This document shows positions 13,361 through 27,000 of a DNA stretch of 64,000 nt, piece after piece. This DNA comes from Nautilus pompilius (taxonomy: Eukaryota; Mollusca; Cephalopoda; Nautilida; Nautilidae): the NCBI GenBank assembly GCA_018389105.1, contig JACATO010000995.1, positions 953,501 to 1,017,500 of the forward strand, written 5' to 3'. Under the pieces are notes generated by a model that saw nothing but the letters and a program-made list of their open reading frames with translations, had not been told where the DNA came from and did no database searches. The position numbers were made by a program, and so were the translations under genes. Position 1 is the first letter of the stretch. Each line of letters begins with the position of its first letter.

Positions 13361-13364
<4 letters not shown>
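13180..13364 (-). repeat. SINE-like copy, head end well preserved
   Basis: Reversed, 13270-13355 reads as a tRNA-like promoter. The A-box-like CCACTGATTGAGTGGTAGAC is followed by CCACTGGACTCC and the B-box-like AAGTTTGAATCCC. The body at 13215-13250 (ccagatgaagaagaggaaca) resembles the same place in the 55.6-55.9 kb copy. An internal poly(A) at 13238-13252 interrupts it. Its 5' end abuts a (CA)n tract. Confidence 0.65.

Positions 13365-13390
<26 letters not shown>
13365..13390. repeat. (CA)13 microsatellite
   Basis: A pure CA run directly at the head end of the preceding SINE copy. Confidence 0.95.
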
Positions 13391-13391
<1 letters not shown>

Positions 13392-16300
13392 GATTATTAT
13401 TTAATTCAACTAGTCTGAGCATTCCATTCCCAAAATTTTTTTTAACTAATACATCTCTCATTATCCCCTATATCAAGAACTGATGTTTTCCTAGAGAATA
13501 ATTTCAACTGTGTTACAATAATAAATACATCAATGCTTATTTTTTTTTAACTTTCCTTTTAGACCAAAATCTTTGCTTTCACCTCACCTTCTTTTCTCCC
13601 TCTGCATCCTTGAAACTGAGTAGCAGCAGACTATTACTATTCGTAAATGCTTCGTTTAAGGATACACGTATCTTTTATGAAACATATTCCAAGTCTGCAT
13701 CGCACAGATACTTAAATTCATCTAACCTTTTGCAGTGCTGTTGTTTATCTCGCTCTGACATTACAACATGCTAAAGAGAATTTCCTGACCTTCCCAGGTC
13801 AATGTACCTGCCATCAAAAAGCAACAACAACAAAAAAAAATTTTTTAAAAATCTCTCTTTCCTTCTCTCCCTCTCATTCACCAATACAACTTCAATCGAG
13901 TAAATCCAGCAATATTCCAGAACGCATTTCCTCTACAAAGCTACAACAATGATTAATGCAGACCATAGATCTCAATGATGCATGCTCAATTTGGCTGTCT
14001 CGGACACAGCCATTCCATTCCTCAAACCACTGGAGAGGTCAACGACCCAGAATATCCAAACTTCTTGCTATCATTTCAGGCCCACTTACTGTTACAGATG
14101 GCTAATATTTCTCTGAAGAGATGGCATGCATAATTTCGGGGTGCCGCACTATAAGGATGTCACCTGGATAGGAATAGAACCAACCCAGCCAATTACCGCT
14201 ATGAGGGGGAACAGCCAACCACTTATCAATGTAAGGCTGCACTAACAGCCACAATTATACATACTTCAGCCAGGCAAAGCATCAAGCAGCCATTCTGGAG
14301 ATAGGTAATTATATTTTTGCCAATGATGTGGCTATGAAACAGATCTCTTGAAGGGACTGTTCACTTTGTTCAATTAAAGATCATTATTGAGTTTTGATTC
14401 TCCATGAGAAATACAGGCTCTAAGCATTGCAGTGTAAATGCTTTACATTTTTTATTCATTCATTCATTTTCTTTTGTCCTGAGATAAGATCAAAGTAATG
14501 TAATATCTCCTGTAATTCTCGAAATGATACCTAAGTATATTAAAACGGAAAAACAGGGGATTTTAGATATTGAGAAAACCTTTAATTATAAGATACAGTT
14601 AGGGATAGTGCAGTCAGTCAGCCAACAGAATACCTGAAATGCACAAATACTAGCATAGAAGCTAGTATGGTAAACAATATCCATTGTTATACTTACAGAC
14701 AATAAATACTTACAATTACTTTCCAACTATTAAATTCTCTTAAGGACATGCAACCTGAAAAGTTAACAATTTTTTTGGAATTCCCACCATTCTATGAATT
14801 CTGTACTACTTTTTAACAGTCTGAGACATTATTGCCCCACATCCAGTGCTGACAGAAAAGTAAAGCTACACAGTTACCAACCTGCAAAATAAAAAAAAAC
14901 AATATCTCCTGGATACCTAGCATTGCCAGTCCATGATTACAGGAAAGAAAACTAAATAATTTTATCGTTATTCTAAGATGGTAACATGCTGCAAGCACCA
15001 GCACACACACACACACGAAAAAAGAAAAGAAGAATTCAATGAAAGAGAGTTACAAGTTACTCTCTTTGTTCTTGCTATATCTATGTTGGTGGGGGTAGGA
15101 GGGTTAACATTCTGGTTGATGGTGAGGCCAAGTCTAGTCAAGTCACACACCAACCAGCTTTAAATTATAAGAATAGATTTTTAAGAAGTTGTGTTTTCCT
15201 TCTAAAAGGAAATTTCTCTATGGAACAAATGGAAAAGAAAAAGGAAGCTGCATCTGTCTAATACATAAGATTAACAGCAGCAACGTGTGATTGTTGACGT
15301 ACAGTGTAGCGATGGATATCTCGTTTAAATTCCCATCTACTTTTTACACTTAATCCCCAAATAACCAGGAACCTGAGAAGAAAATACTTGCACCAAACGA
15401 ATTCACAAGAAAACATTTCCAGTCACAATGCCTTTAACAGTTCATTAAAAAACAAACAAACAAACAAACAGGAGGGGGGGGAGTGAGGGGTTAGGTGTCA
15501 GTCAGAGTGGATTTATATTGCTGCCCACACACAAAGTCAGAAAAATTAAAATGGCTATCTGTTCGGAGTCTGCTCCACAACAGCCATAATGCCTGGGATT
15601 GGAAACATTCCTATCTGCTAACAATTAAGAAGCAATTCCCGACATTGAAACACTGGGAAATAACAAATAAGAAAAATAATCTCAGTGTTCCTCTAAGTTT
15701 CTGAATGCAGCTGGAGGCGGCAGCCAGGGCTGTTTGTTTCCCCACCCCACCCCACCCCCACAACTCGTGTCCACTGTCGCATCACTGCATTATGGCAACA
15801 TTTTCATCACTTGTTTTAAAAGAAGCTAAATAAACATTGTCAAACTTTCTGAAATTCTAAACGTACTTCCTGATAGATGGCCCATAGAATACTTAAACCA
15901 GCAAAAGCAACCAACCAACTCAGGATGCCGCTAAGTAAGAATTGCTTTAAAACCAAAATGTCAGAATTTAAACCTTTTAGCACTCAGCACATTGATTCCT
16001 CCTATAGTCTTCCATTTTAATTTTCTCCAGTTGTTAATTCGTTAATAATTTGAATTTGTATTGCGCTGGATTTCTTTTTTTTTTTTGTCTGTCACTTGTT
16101 GTTGCGGAGTACCTTCTGGCGTGAGATGCGGCTGCATCTAAACATTTTTATACATCGGAACACCAATCCCAAACAACTGGACTGATGGAGAGGAGCTAAC
16201 TAACAGAACTCAGCATCGGTCTTATCAGCTTTCACACACGCACACACACACACACACTTTAAAATGCAGCAATCTACTTGAACAAATCCAAAGTTTACCT

Positions 16301-16639
16301 CCACAGCACCAGTCTCTTTCATCCTATGAAAATTATAGTTTGTTTTGCCTTTGTTTTTGTTTTTTTTTCCTTTTCTTTGATCCTCATCCTTCTGGTACCT
16401 AGCATCATATTCCCCGAGTCAGATAACACTGACCTTATTATCAGAACATTCACCTAAACCTTCACATCCAGTTACAGAAAGATACAGATCCCCCAGAGCC
16501 TAGGATCTTATGCTGTCCCCAGAAACATCACATTCAGTCTCTGGTTACTTAGATGCCCCAAGAGCTAACAAAAAAAAAATTTCATTTACAAATATATATA
16601 AGCTCTAATCACAACCATTTACCGTATTACACAGCCGAG
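13391..16639. other. non-coding stretch with microsatellites
   Basis: No gene is seen. It holds (CA)n at about 15003-15016 and 16236-16257, and an (AAAC)n-like run near 15450-15470 followed by a G run at 15473-15481. At about 14160-14235 a reversed segment (GATAAGTGGTTGGC, then GGTTGGTTCTATTCC) weakly resembles a tRNA-type A box and B box and may be another very old SINE head. Confidence 0.5.
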
Positions 16640-16925
16640 CTGTTTACTTACATGGAAGTCTTTGCTTACATTAAGTCCATCTGTACACAATGTCCCTGAT
16701 ATTTGTAAAGGTCATCCATGGCATCTCTACTAGAACTCTTCCTTTTGAGATGTAGGAGTAAACCATAGAAAACTGCAGCAGCCATCTGATAAATACTGAG
16801 GAAATACCATGCTAGGGGGATATGCGCCAAGCCCAGCTGGTCTCAAGTTTTGAACCTGGGGCCCCTCAACTTAAGCGGTCCACTAGTAGTTTAATTATCT
16901 GGACTGTTGCACAGCTCCTTTTGGT
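16640..16925 (-). repeat. diverged SINE-like copy
   Basis: Two landmarks occur in the order expected for an antisense copy. The body motif CTACTAGAACTCTTCC (16726 onward) matches CCCTACTAGAACT at 41966 and 55689. The B-box-like GGTTCAAAAC, reversed from about 16848-16857, follows, with the AGTGGACCGC-type head sequence near 16880. Overall it is highly diverged. Confidence 0.55.
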
Positions 16926-17690
16926 AAAGGTAATTAATAGTATTTAAATATAATGACTCTGAATTTTAAAAAAAACAAACAGTATGGCAAACAAGCATGT
17001 AGACCTCAAAAACATTAAATTGCCCTGCAGATTTACACAAGTAATAGGATACATTGAGAATTATTATACACTGCGATGTCATTTATTCTGGAATTTTCAA
17101 TTACCTGTGGTACTCACATAGAAAAAATAAGCTGTACAAGAATGTAGAGTTCTTCAATGGATCCAATAATACTTCCATCTTCCAAAGATGGCAGATCAGA
17201 CAAAACCCCTTCCTTGCTTCTAAGTTTTCCAAACAAAAGCAGAAAACCAAGGGTAAAAAAAAAAAAAAATTTGAAAATGTTAGAGAGAGATTAGAAAATA
17301 GCCTCACAAGCTTATTGATGCCTCTAGCCTGGATATTTTGAAGCTTTCTGTGTCTGTCTGTTCGATGGTCATAGCTACAACCATTCACCACAAGTTTACA
17401 GGGCTTTTGAGCAAAGTCAGCTCACATTTGGTAGTTACAGCAGAGGACCAACCTAAGGGTTCGATAAATGAAACAAACAAAAGGATAGATGCTCTGAGAA
17501 CTCTGCAAAACACATCTTTCTAGCTTTGTCTACTGCTGGCTGCAGGTTTCTAATGTATGACCATTAATACTTCAAATCTTCACTCACTACATACTGTGAA
17601 ATGGTTAGACCACGTTTGATATATGCAATACAGGATATTCAACATGTCTACACACTTACTAGATAAGAGAAATCAGCTGCTGTGCATATT

Positions 17691-17729
17691 GAGAGAGAGA
17701 GGAGAGAGAGAGAGAGAAAGAGAGAGAGA
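17691..17729. repeat. (GA)n microsatellite
   Basis: About 19 GA units with two interruptions (a doubled G and AAAG). Confidence 0.95.
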
Positions 17730-18479
17730 TTATCTGAATACCTACAATCTTCCACATTGGAGAACACTACACATTTTAGCTAAAACCATAAATAGACTTG
17801 AAAAAACTCTTTCAAAAAAAGGGAAGTGAGGGCATCTCTCAGTGTCTGTGATCTTAAAACTTGCTCCTCTAAATGTTCACAATTTCTGATGATGAAAGCT
17901 GTTTGTGTCACTTTATCAAATAAGAAAGCATACAATAATCCAGCAGCTCAAAATCAACGTAAGCTGCTCCAAAGGCTTAAGATAATAATCTACTGCTCCC
18001 ATAAAAAAGTATATACTGATTCTGCTGTGTATTTCATGACAATGATGTATTTGGCCCTGAAGAGAACCTGACTATTTTATAAACATCCACGTTTTCGCCA
18101 AACCCTGAAACGATGCATTCATAAGAGGATTTTCTTCATTTAAAAAAATGCAATGGAACTGATCCTTTCCCACTACCCCCATATCTGAGTGATTCTTATA
18201 ATACCAAAGACTGATATGACCAAATAATCCAGATCCTTGCTTTTAAAATAATTCCAATCTCCAGGTCCTCACGAAAGTTGATCACTCGATGAGACTTCTG
18301 AAAAATTACAGGGCTTGTCTATGGAGAAGGGATTGTCTTCATACATTTTTTTGGTTTTTTTTTTTGTTGTTGTTGTTGTTTAAAAGACATCAACCCTATT
18401 TTCATCTTGGCAAACCCTAATCTCTCATCAATGAGCAAGAGAATCCGGTATTAATCTTAGAGACCAAGGAAGAAGCTAC
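17730..18479. other. non-coding stretch
   Basis: No gene or repeat family is recognised apart from a T/TTG-rich tract at about 18345-18380. Confidence 0.6.
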
Positions 18480-18800
18480 CTAGGTATGGCTGGAGGCCCT
18501 TGAGAAGTGTTCAAGGTACAAGCCAGTAAAGGGTCAGCCCCAGAACCTTCACTGTCTTCGTTTTTTGGATCCTTGTTGCGACTGACCACCCCCCCTAACT
18601 CCCTGGTTGGCGTACTGTACCTCCCTGGTCAGCCAGCCAGCTCCGGGTTTCCTTGCACATCTAAAAATAGATTTTCTGCAGCATGGTGCTGCTAACCTCT
18701 GCACCCTGTACTCCTCTGCCTGGTTTAGGAAACTAAAGTCTGGGGACTTCCTCTGGTGGGTGCCTGTGCGCTGTCATCAGGGCAGTTTTAAAAAAAAAAG
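18480..18800 (+). repeat. SINE-like copy, GC-richer than its surroundings
   Basis: The body CAGCCAGCTCCGGGTTTCC (18636-18655) followed by CACATCTAAAAATAGA aligns with the 'caggccttttgggtttcc..cgtctgaaaatgaa' body read from the 55.7 kb copy. The segment ends in a poly(A) at 18788-18798, typical of a retroposed element. The tRNA-like head, expected near 18480-18530, is poorly preserved. Confidence 0.5.
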
Positions 18801-19916
18801 AAGAAATCATGCGGAAGTTCTTTTTAAAATGTAAATTTGCGGGCTGATTTATTTTCCAAAATTAAAATTATTATTATGCGATTTTTTTTGTTCCTTTAGT
18901 GTTTTATTAAACAAAAAAATTAAAGCATTTTTATTATCGGCTTTAAAAACTGTAAACCTCTTAAAAGTTATTACTGTCACGAACGCAGACACCATGAAGT
19001 TTTCCAATTATTTCCACATTAATTAATAAATTAACCCTTTACCTATCACCATCATTAACACTGTTGTACAAATATTCATAATACATACAGCAGCAATATC
19101 ATGATTTCAAAAAAAAAAAAAAAAAATAAACATAAACCAACAATGCTACGTACACAGAGAGAACTCTTTTTGATACATGGTGAGAACAGAACAGAGCCTT
19201 TCGTCTCTTAAAAGAACCATCCAAACCTTCTGCATCTTTTATTAAATTTGTTCTTGCTCCAAGTCTTTCTACTATTGTATGGTATAAACCTCTCTTGTAG
19301 TTCAACTTCTGGTGAAGCTAATGTTAAATACCGAGTCCTTTGGAGGCAAACTCTATTAACGTAAAAGCTTCAGCATCTGTTGCTAATGGTTACCAAGCTG
19401 GATAATCTTAGCGCAGCTCACCTGAATAATCTGCAGAGTCATCTGTCTTATGCTTGTCAGTGGCGTACGTGTTTATGAGTAAATTTAAATTGAAAGTAAA
19501 TATTTAATAGGAAAACTCTGAATAATTTTGCATGTTGTATTTTCATTGTAGCCAACTACATTATTTGCACATCCAAAAAAAGGGGGGGGGGTTCCATAAC
19601 TAAGCTTTCTTTTCCTCTAGTTTAGCAGACAACTTCTTAGTTCCACTGTTTCCATCATGACGAGGTTAGGAGGATTAAAGCTGTGACCTTTTCTTGCAGG
19701 AATTCCGCTTCTCTCTTTCTCCACCCTCTCATGGCTACATGAAAGCTGCTGGGCAAACACTGCTGCCTTCAGTTCTCCTTTTTCTTTTGTGTGTGTGTGT
19801 GTGGGGGGGGGAGCTACTAGAACTTTACCGATAAACAATAGATAGGCACGAGAAGTGAATACAATAGTACCATGTTAATTTATGCAGGTTTCTCTTTTTA
19901 TGCTATTTGGTAGCGC
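18801..19916. other. non-coding stretch with homopolymers
   Basis: Poly(A) lies at about 19110-19126, G runs at 19581-19590 and 19803-19811, and (TG)n at 19788-19802. A short match to the SINE body motif, GCTACTAGAACTTTA, begins at 19813. It may be a fragment of the family, but no other landmark supports it. Confidence 0.5.

Positions 19917-19945
<29 letters not shown>
19917..19945. repeat. 29-base poly(G) tract
   Basis: Twenty-nine consecutive G, preceded by TAGCGC. Such a run can form G-quadruplex structures and is prone to length error in sequencing. Confidence 0.9.
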
Positions 19946-19948
<3 letters not shown>

Positions 19949-20071
19949 CGAATTAACAAATACTCTTCATCAGATTACAAGTCATCCCCTCCCCTTCCCT
20001 GTGTTATTTTAAGAGTTCCGCTGGGGAATCCCACAGCGCTTCTGATGGCAGATGCAATCCAATTAAAACAA

Positions 20072-20092
20072 AACAACAACAACAACAACAAC
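20072..20092. repeat. (AAC)7 microsatellite
   Basis: Seven uninterrupted AAC-type triplets. Confidence 0.9.
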
Positions 20093-20398
20093 ATTCAAGT
20101 CCACGTGGAAAACTCCCAGTTCTGAAACAACAGTAAATCTAATTTAATCACAAAAAAAAAAAGTAAATAAATGAAGGAAAGAAAAAAAAAATGTAGTTTT
20201 CTTCGCGTGTGATTCCCACGGGATTAGCCCGGTTTGAATTCACAGTTGTGGATGATTACAGAAAGTGAATACATGGAGGGCAATCCTAGTGAAATGGTGG
20301 AGCTGCACCCTACCGTACTTTAAGATGCGCGCACCAGATTCTAACAAAAAAAAAAACACACTACCAGCCACTCAAACAGACACAGTTTCCTTCCATGG

Positions 20399-20415
20399 TT
20401 ACCCTAACCCTAACC
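20399..20415. repeat. short telomere-like (CCCTAA) repeat
   Basis: The sequence TTACCCTAACCCTAACC contains about two and a half CCCTAA units. It matches the common animal telomere repeat but is short enough to be chance. Confidence 0.4.
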
Positions 20416-23182
20416 AAACTGCTCTTTGACGGTAAAGTCCTTTCACACACAAACGCTCACCTCCAAGATCCCTTTCAACGTAAAAATAAAAAAAAAAAAC
20501 ACAAACAACTACATATGTGAATAAGTAAGGGATTTTATTTGCTGTTCAACATCTTTGACCAGGGAGAGGTTAAAGATGAAAAAGCTACAAAATTGTGTGG
20601 TTTGCATCACTAATTCTTCAGGTGTTCATTCCTTTAAATGAATAAGTTATTGAATAAATGCTCCTTTAAATATTACATCCAGCGAGAAACTGGCTCTTTT
20701 GTTTATCACTTATGCATATATTATTTTGTATAAACCAATATTTAGATAATCTATATACAAAACAAAAATAATAATAATAGTGGTCAGCTTGATTTCTCTC
20801 AAAAACCTACAGAAGTGGAAAAACTGTCGCATCACCTTTAAGTTTTTCAAGAAAATACTGCAAATAACGATGGAGGGGTCTGCACTTTTAACATGGTGGA
20901 GCCAAATAAACCTTGTTCTTGACTTCCATAATGCCTATTTCTTTTGATGAAACCAGAGAGTTAAAGGGATGACCTTCGATAATGCTTCAACCTAAAGATT
21001 TACACTATTTCAGCAGTATAAATTTAAACAAACCTTTAAACACTACATTAGTCACGGCATTAATACTTTACAACAACAAAAAAAAAGAATGGAACAAAGG
21101 CAATTATTTTGGGTGATCTAATTTGGCCATTGTGTGTATTTAGTTGAGTTAGGTTATTAAAGATTCATGTTAATTTGTTTTTGAAACTGGTTTAAGCTAT
21201 CTCTGATACCATTACTGACAAATGTGTGTTTAAAATTGCTTTACTAGAATGTTGTTTTCTAATCCTATATCAAGCTGTGTTAACACTAGCCAATTTATAA
21301 CTGTCTCATAGTATCATTCTTTTCCCATCTAAGCCTTTTCTAATATTTCACGGAGCATGCAAATTCCTTTTATAATATAAAAACAAATTAGATTTAAAAA
21401 ATCAAATAACATAACACATCATAGCTGAGATATAGCAGCAGCTGCAGGATTCTATTTCATTATTAATGATAAATCTGTTCATTCTTATAAACATCTTCGT
21501 TCTTCTGCAGTGATGTAAATATTTATGATAAGCGTGTACATATTTATTTGTCTATTGACAATATTGATTAGCTCCAAGAAGCATCACATGACAGACTATA
21601 GATGAAATGTCAGGTGACAATCTGTGGTGGAGTAGCATATGTGAAAGTTGTGTGTCTGTACTTGGATAGAGACAGGATTTAAAGACGATTTTGCTGACTT
21701 GGAATATGAAAACCTCACCAGTGATGAGGTTCACGCAATATAAAGACCTAAAATAGGCACAGTAGCTAACAAACCTCACAAAGAAATGCCAAGTCATTTA
21801 ACTTCAATGCTGAAGGGTATCAGATGTAAATGCGAAACTGAAACTAAAAGGTATAGTTTAAGCAATATCTTGTTAGTAATAGCTATATTAGCTAATGTTC
21901 ATACTATGCCTAACCCTCTACTTTCTGTTGATACAACCCCAATAACTTTCCATTCTTATCTACATAGAAATAATTCTAAAATGTTGGACTAGATGTTTTT
22001 CATCACAAGTTTCTAAATGTAATTAAAAAACAAAGTGAATACAATACAATTAAAACTGACACTTAACTAATTGCTATTATTTTTCATTTTATTAAAAGAA
22101 AAATAAATACAATGGGAGAAATAATGTGACTACAACCAACACACTGAACCTCATCGATTAACTAATTATGCAAACAATAAACAGTACAGTGTATCCAGGC
22201 TCAGATGATGCACTAAAAATTTCTACATTATTCCTAACAGGTAAATATCTACATAGCAAACGGCAGGGAGGTGTTTGTCATACTCGTAGAAAAGTCTATT
22301 AAAAAAAAAGAAGACACACACACATATATATATATAGTGATGAGCTGAAACAAGCTGATTCTTCCTCAAAGATATACAAAGCCAGTGCATTAGTGTGATG
22401 ATAAAAATTCTTGAAGGTATTGCATTTGGTGTGACCAAGTCATTATTATTTTTTTTTAATAATCGCGGTAAATGGACTTTGCTAAAATATTAGTTCGGGA
22501 AGATTTACATCCCAACTCAAGCGTTTAAAATCTGCTCAAAGAATATAAAGGCCTGGTGAGTTTAAGTTAACGAATAATTACTATGGCACCCATGTAGGAT
22601 GCAAAATAAGAGACACCGGGATAGCAGCTGTCAAATGAAAGATACACTCGTCAAAAGTAGCTGAATTGGGTTATATTAATGCATCCCTTCTTTGCAGGCA
22701 TGGAAACCGTGAAACAAAAGTGTTTTCTAGAATCTCATAAACCTTTAGTCAATAGATTTGACAAAACATTTCTTGCCTTAGGAAGTTTCTAGCCATAACG
22801 AAATGTTTCAGAGCTTAAAAGTTTTAATTGACAATATATTATGTTGTCCTTTTTTGATGATAAAAGGGAAAGTAGTAACTCTTGACTTTGCTTATTTTGA
22901 GGGGTCTTTGCTAATCTGCACACTCAGATTGATAGCAGCCATTAACTGTAGCTACCTTGAGTAAAGAGCAATGAATGATTCCATTACCACCAGATCAAGA
23001 TGAATTTGGTTGCCTAGGTATGAGGGTGTTTCAGAAACTAAAGGCGATTCATAAATAAACAAGTGACTAGGAATAATTTATTGGACCGCATCACTTCTTC
23101 TCTACCTGTCGATGACTAGCAAATTTTCGACCTTGGTGAGCGTCACCTTCAACCCAGAGAAAATGGATTACAGATTCTTCTT
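20416..23182. other. non-coding stretch
   Basis: AT-rich DNA without a recognisable gene. Short (CA)n-(TA)n occurs at 22312-22337. The longest open frames are under 90 codons and show no domains. Confidence 0.6.
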
Positions 23183-23316
23183 CTCTGGTGTACACTGAGC
23201 AGTTGTCAGTCAGCCATGTTTAGTTGCTCACTAGTGCACAATCTACGAATTCTGGTGTACACTGACTGACAACTGCTCAGCCATGTTTATTTGCTGACTA
23301 GCACACAATCTATGAA
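23183..23316. repeat. two-copy 67-bp tandem repeat with an inverted core
   Basis: The flanks of the two units are in direct orientation (TGGTGTACAC on one side, GCCATGTTTA and CACAATCTA on the other). The central 17 bases are TGAGCAGTTGTCAGTCA in unit 1 (23196-23212) and TGACTGACAACTGCTCA in unit 2 (23263-23279), which are exact reverse complements. One core has therefore flipped relative to the other since duplication. The TGA...TCA edges are themselves complementary and could have mediated the flip. Confidence 0.9.
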
Positions 23317-23958
23317 TGAGAGGGTGCATTCAAGTACAATATTACTTAATGCTTGCCACTTTATTGTGTGTAGAAAGCACTGATGTAAATATTGGTCTTT
23401 TTTTTCTGAAGTACTTGTATCTCCTGAAACTTATGCATGTGAAACTCATATCTAAGTAGCTTTGTTTTTAACAATATCACCTGGTACCGTGTCTTTCCTC
23501 AGCGATGCACTACCATCTGTTCTTTTAGGGCATGTATGGGTATTAATGCAATTTTTAAAGCATGCGGCAATAGATCTCTGCACTTTATTACTTAGCTGAG
23601 CTGTTCTTCATAAACAGGTTCCTTCATGGGAACCACATTTGCGGTGTTAACGTATTAACGAGTAAAAATGACATTTCATGTGGGAGTATCAGACATACTT
23701 AAGAATAAGCAAAGAATATCCACCTTCCAACAAAAACCCACCAGCCAATAGAAATTCCTGTGTTCTGACAACTAGAAAAAAAAGGGGGGGCTATGAATAA
23801 CAAAATCTAATCCATGGTTGGTGACAAGAGGGTATGCACCATCAAGCTATCTGGTAAACATTAACTAAAACGAAACTTCTCTTTGCCGTGTCAAGCAAAC
23901 AGATGACAACTCCATGCAGTGCTGACTATAACAGTAGAGAACTGACTTAAATATTGCA

Positions 23959-24013
23959 TGTGTGTGTGTGTGCATCTTTTTACTTTTCAGATTGTGTGTG
24001 TGTGTGTGTGTGT
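23959..24013. repeat. split (TG)n microsatellite
   Basis: Seven TG units (23959-23972) and about ten more (23993-24013) are separated by 20 bases of unique sequence. Confidence 0.95.
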
Positions 24014-27000
24014 AAAATTCATATTAACCTGCCCAAAGTTACTGCAGAAAATGACTATAAAGAATAATTGATGAGATTCTTTTGAAGGCTTCAGATAAGA
24101 ATTGTTGTTGTTGTTGTTAGTAACTAAAATTTTAGAAAACAAAAATTAAAGCCGGCAGCTCTCGGCATGATGTATCTGATTTCCATTAACAGCAACCACT
24201 TGGATGCTTGGCTATGTCTGGATTCCATTAGTTTTGGAGGATGTACCGAACCTAGATTTGCTGAATTTCCAAGCGATGGAAACCTGGTTTTTCATCGAGG
24301 GTTTGAAAACAATTTTTTTTTAAAACAGAAAAAAAAAAAAAAGAAAGAAAGAGAGAGAGGACAACTTCATATGCTGAATACCAAGTATTTATGAATGAAA
24401 CAATGATAACTAGGAAGACAGAGGTAACGAAACTTTTTAATTGGTTGCTATTATCTGTTTGTTGATCTGTCTTCAGGTGTGGGGGGGAGAGGGTTTGTTG
24501 GTTGTTACCACCAACCAAATTAATTATAAACCTTTACTATGAGCTGTTGGCACCAATAGGAGAAATTGTTGGCCCCCCCAGTTATTATGAACTTCTAATA
24601 AAAATACATTAGAAGAATAACAGTAGAAAGAAAGCTGATGTTCTTGGATGCTGAAACTAATTTGCTTTCACAGATGCTAAGAGACAGAAATGCTAGTGTA
24701 TGTAATCATATTTATGTACTCAAATAGTCGTCATAACTGAATATTTAACATTGAGATTTTCAGCCACTTTTCCTTTCATAAATAGTGGGAAAAAAGAACA
24801 AAGATCTCTTCAAAGATGAAGATCAAGAGAATGGCGTCAAGAGGCTGCAATTACATCTACAAATACCACACAAAGACAAATGTCAGATGGATTCATGGAG
24901 GCAATAAATCATAGCACCAGAACATTGCATCCATACAAATAATTTAAAAAAAAAAAAAAAAGATATAAAACAAAACAAAAGATTTAATAAAAGTTCAACC
25001 GGCAATAAAAAAGTAAAGATGATGAATTAGAGAATAGGAGCATTTTTTTAAACTTTTAAATTTATAGATTAGTTCTTAGCTTCAACAAATGAATCTGGCA
25101 TTGGAAATCCATGTTATATAAAACTCAACCATCAGTTATGGTAATAATATCATCATCCTGCTGTTGCATTATCAGCCTAGTCCACCTTCGTTTTACAAGG
25201 ATATCCGCTAAACACTTAAAACAAATTTTTTTTTTTTTTTAAATTTACTAACACATTCATTCATTCATTTTAAAGGCACTGCCAGCCTAATGTTGAAGCT
25301 TTGGAATTTAAATTTGATCTGTTCCGAAGCAACATTTTATAAATATTTAATACCCAACAATGTAGCCACCAGAGTAATTTACCCATGGCTGCCTTTTACA
25401 TTTAGTTCTTCAAATGACCAAATGGATAAGAATAAATTACAAAACAAATATCTTTTAATGCAAGTATAAAAACAGCAATAATAAAGGTGACAGATATAAT
25501 CCATCTTAATGATCACGGTTTTCAGTTTTTAATGATCTAGTTCTACACTTATAAGTACCACTGCATTATATATTTTACTGCAAATGGATAAAAAATACAA
25601 TTTTTCATAATGTGGAATTTATTATTATCTGTATTTTCCAAAAAAAAAAAAAAAACAAAAAATAACAACAATGGAACTTAATTATATAAAGTAAAATTCA
25701 AAAAGAGTTAAAATATTTATAACACAAGCATGATTTTTAGGCCATCTCCCTTGGGCAGTTTTCATAACCAATAAGATGGATTTCCATACTTTAATGAAAG
25801 AAATGAGTAATAGGAAGGAAAATATATATATGTTCATAAATTTTTTTTTTAAAAAAATTAGCAAACATATTTTTTTTTTAATTTAAATTTGTAAATAGAA
25901 GTGGGATCAAAACTGAATTGTTTATCTTTATGAAGTGTTTGAAGATAAATGATTTCTTGATTTTTAGTCATTTTCTTCACTTCCATATGAATTTGTACTT
26001 TAAACAACATTTCGTATTAATTTGCAATGTTCAAGCTTGCGGTTGTCCAAATGCCCCAAAGTTATTTCCCCTAACACTCACTTTTATTTATTTTGTCTTT
26101 ATTCCAGAGATCAAAGACCCATATTTGGCAGGTCTGTCTGTCTGTCTGAGAGAGATATAAAAAACCTCCAGAAAGATTGTGGCCATATTATCAATTTTTT
26201 AAAAAAAATAAAATAATAAAGAAGTTTGTAGACCTGTAACATTATTGCCAATTCTCTGTACCGCAATAAAGTGACGAACAATAGTGATTTATCATTTTAC
26301 TCTAATGCCATTAAAAACAAAACTTAATAATTATCTCCCCTCTTGAACAACAATGAGCACTCTTAATAACTTGTCTGTTAGAGAGTTCCACTGAAGTTTT
26401 TATTCTTCACCAGTCAATGTAACAAGCTATTCTTGACAACAACATTCAAATCTTGGGATTGTTGACCTGGAATCTCAATGGATCATGTGCTGCCAAGGAA
26501 TCTACCACTATTTTACTATCCATTTTTAACAGTGATGTCTCATTACTCCTAATACTCCAATGAGAATGGTGGGGGGGGTGGGACCTGGGAATCAATGGTG
26601 GAGAAGGTTGGTGATTTATCCAAAAAGTCACCAGACAGAACCAAAAGCACAAATCTTTAACAGTTTTTATTTCACACCAGCTGATCTGTCTCCACTTTGC
26701 CCATGAGACATTTAGCAAGAGATCAAATTAACTCAGTTGGTTAATACTTAATGGGGGGGTAGCCATAATTAATTAGTGTTTCACCTGGGCTGATAAAACT
26801 TGTTTTCCCAACAGATTTATTATCTATTTTATTACAGTTAGTCACCAATGCCATTCTAAAATAAGACCCTGGCCCTTCCTTCATATCTTTGCAATATAAT
26901 TCTAACCTTTTCATTTTCAGAACTAGGATTTCCTTGCCTTCTCACACTTTAGTACAATGTCCTTTTTGAATTAAATCATGATGAAATACTTAAATTCTGT

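Noticed and set aside
20399-20415. Interstitial telomere
   Set aside because: Only about two and a half CCCTAA units, too short to distinguish from chance.
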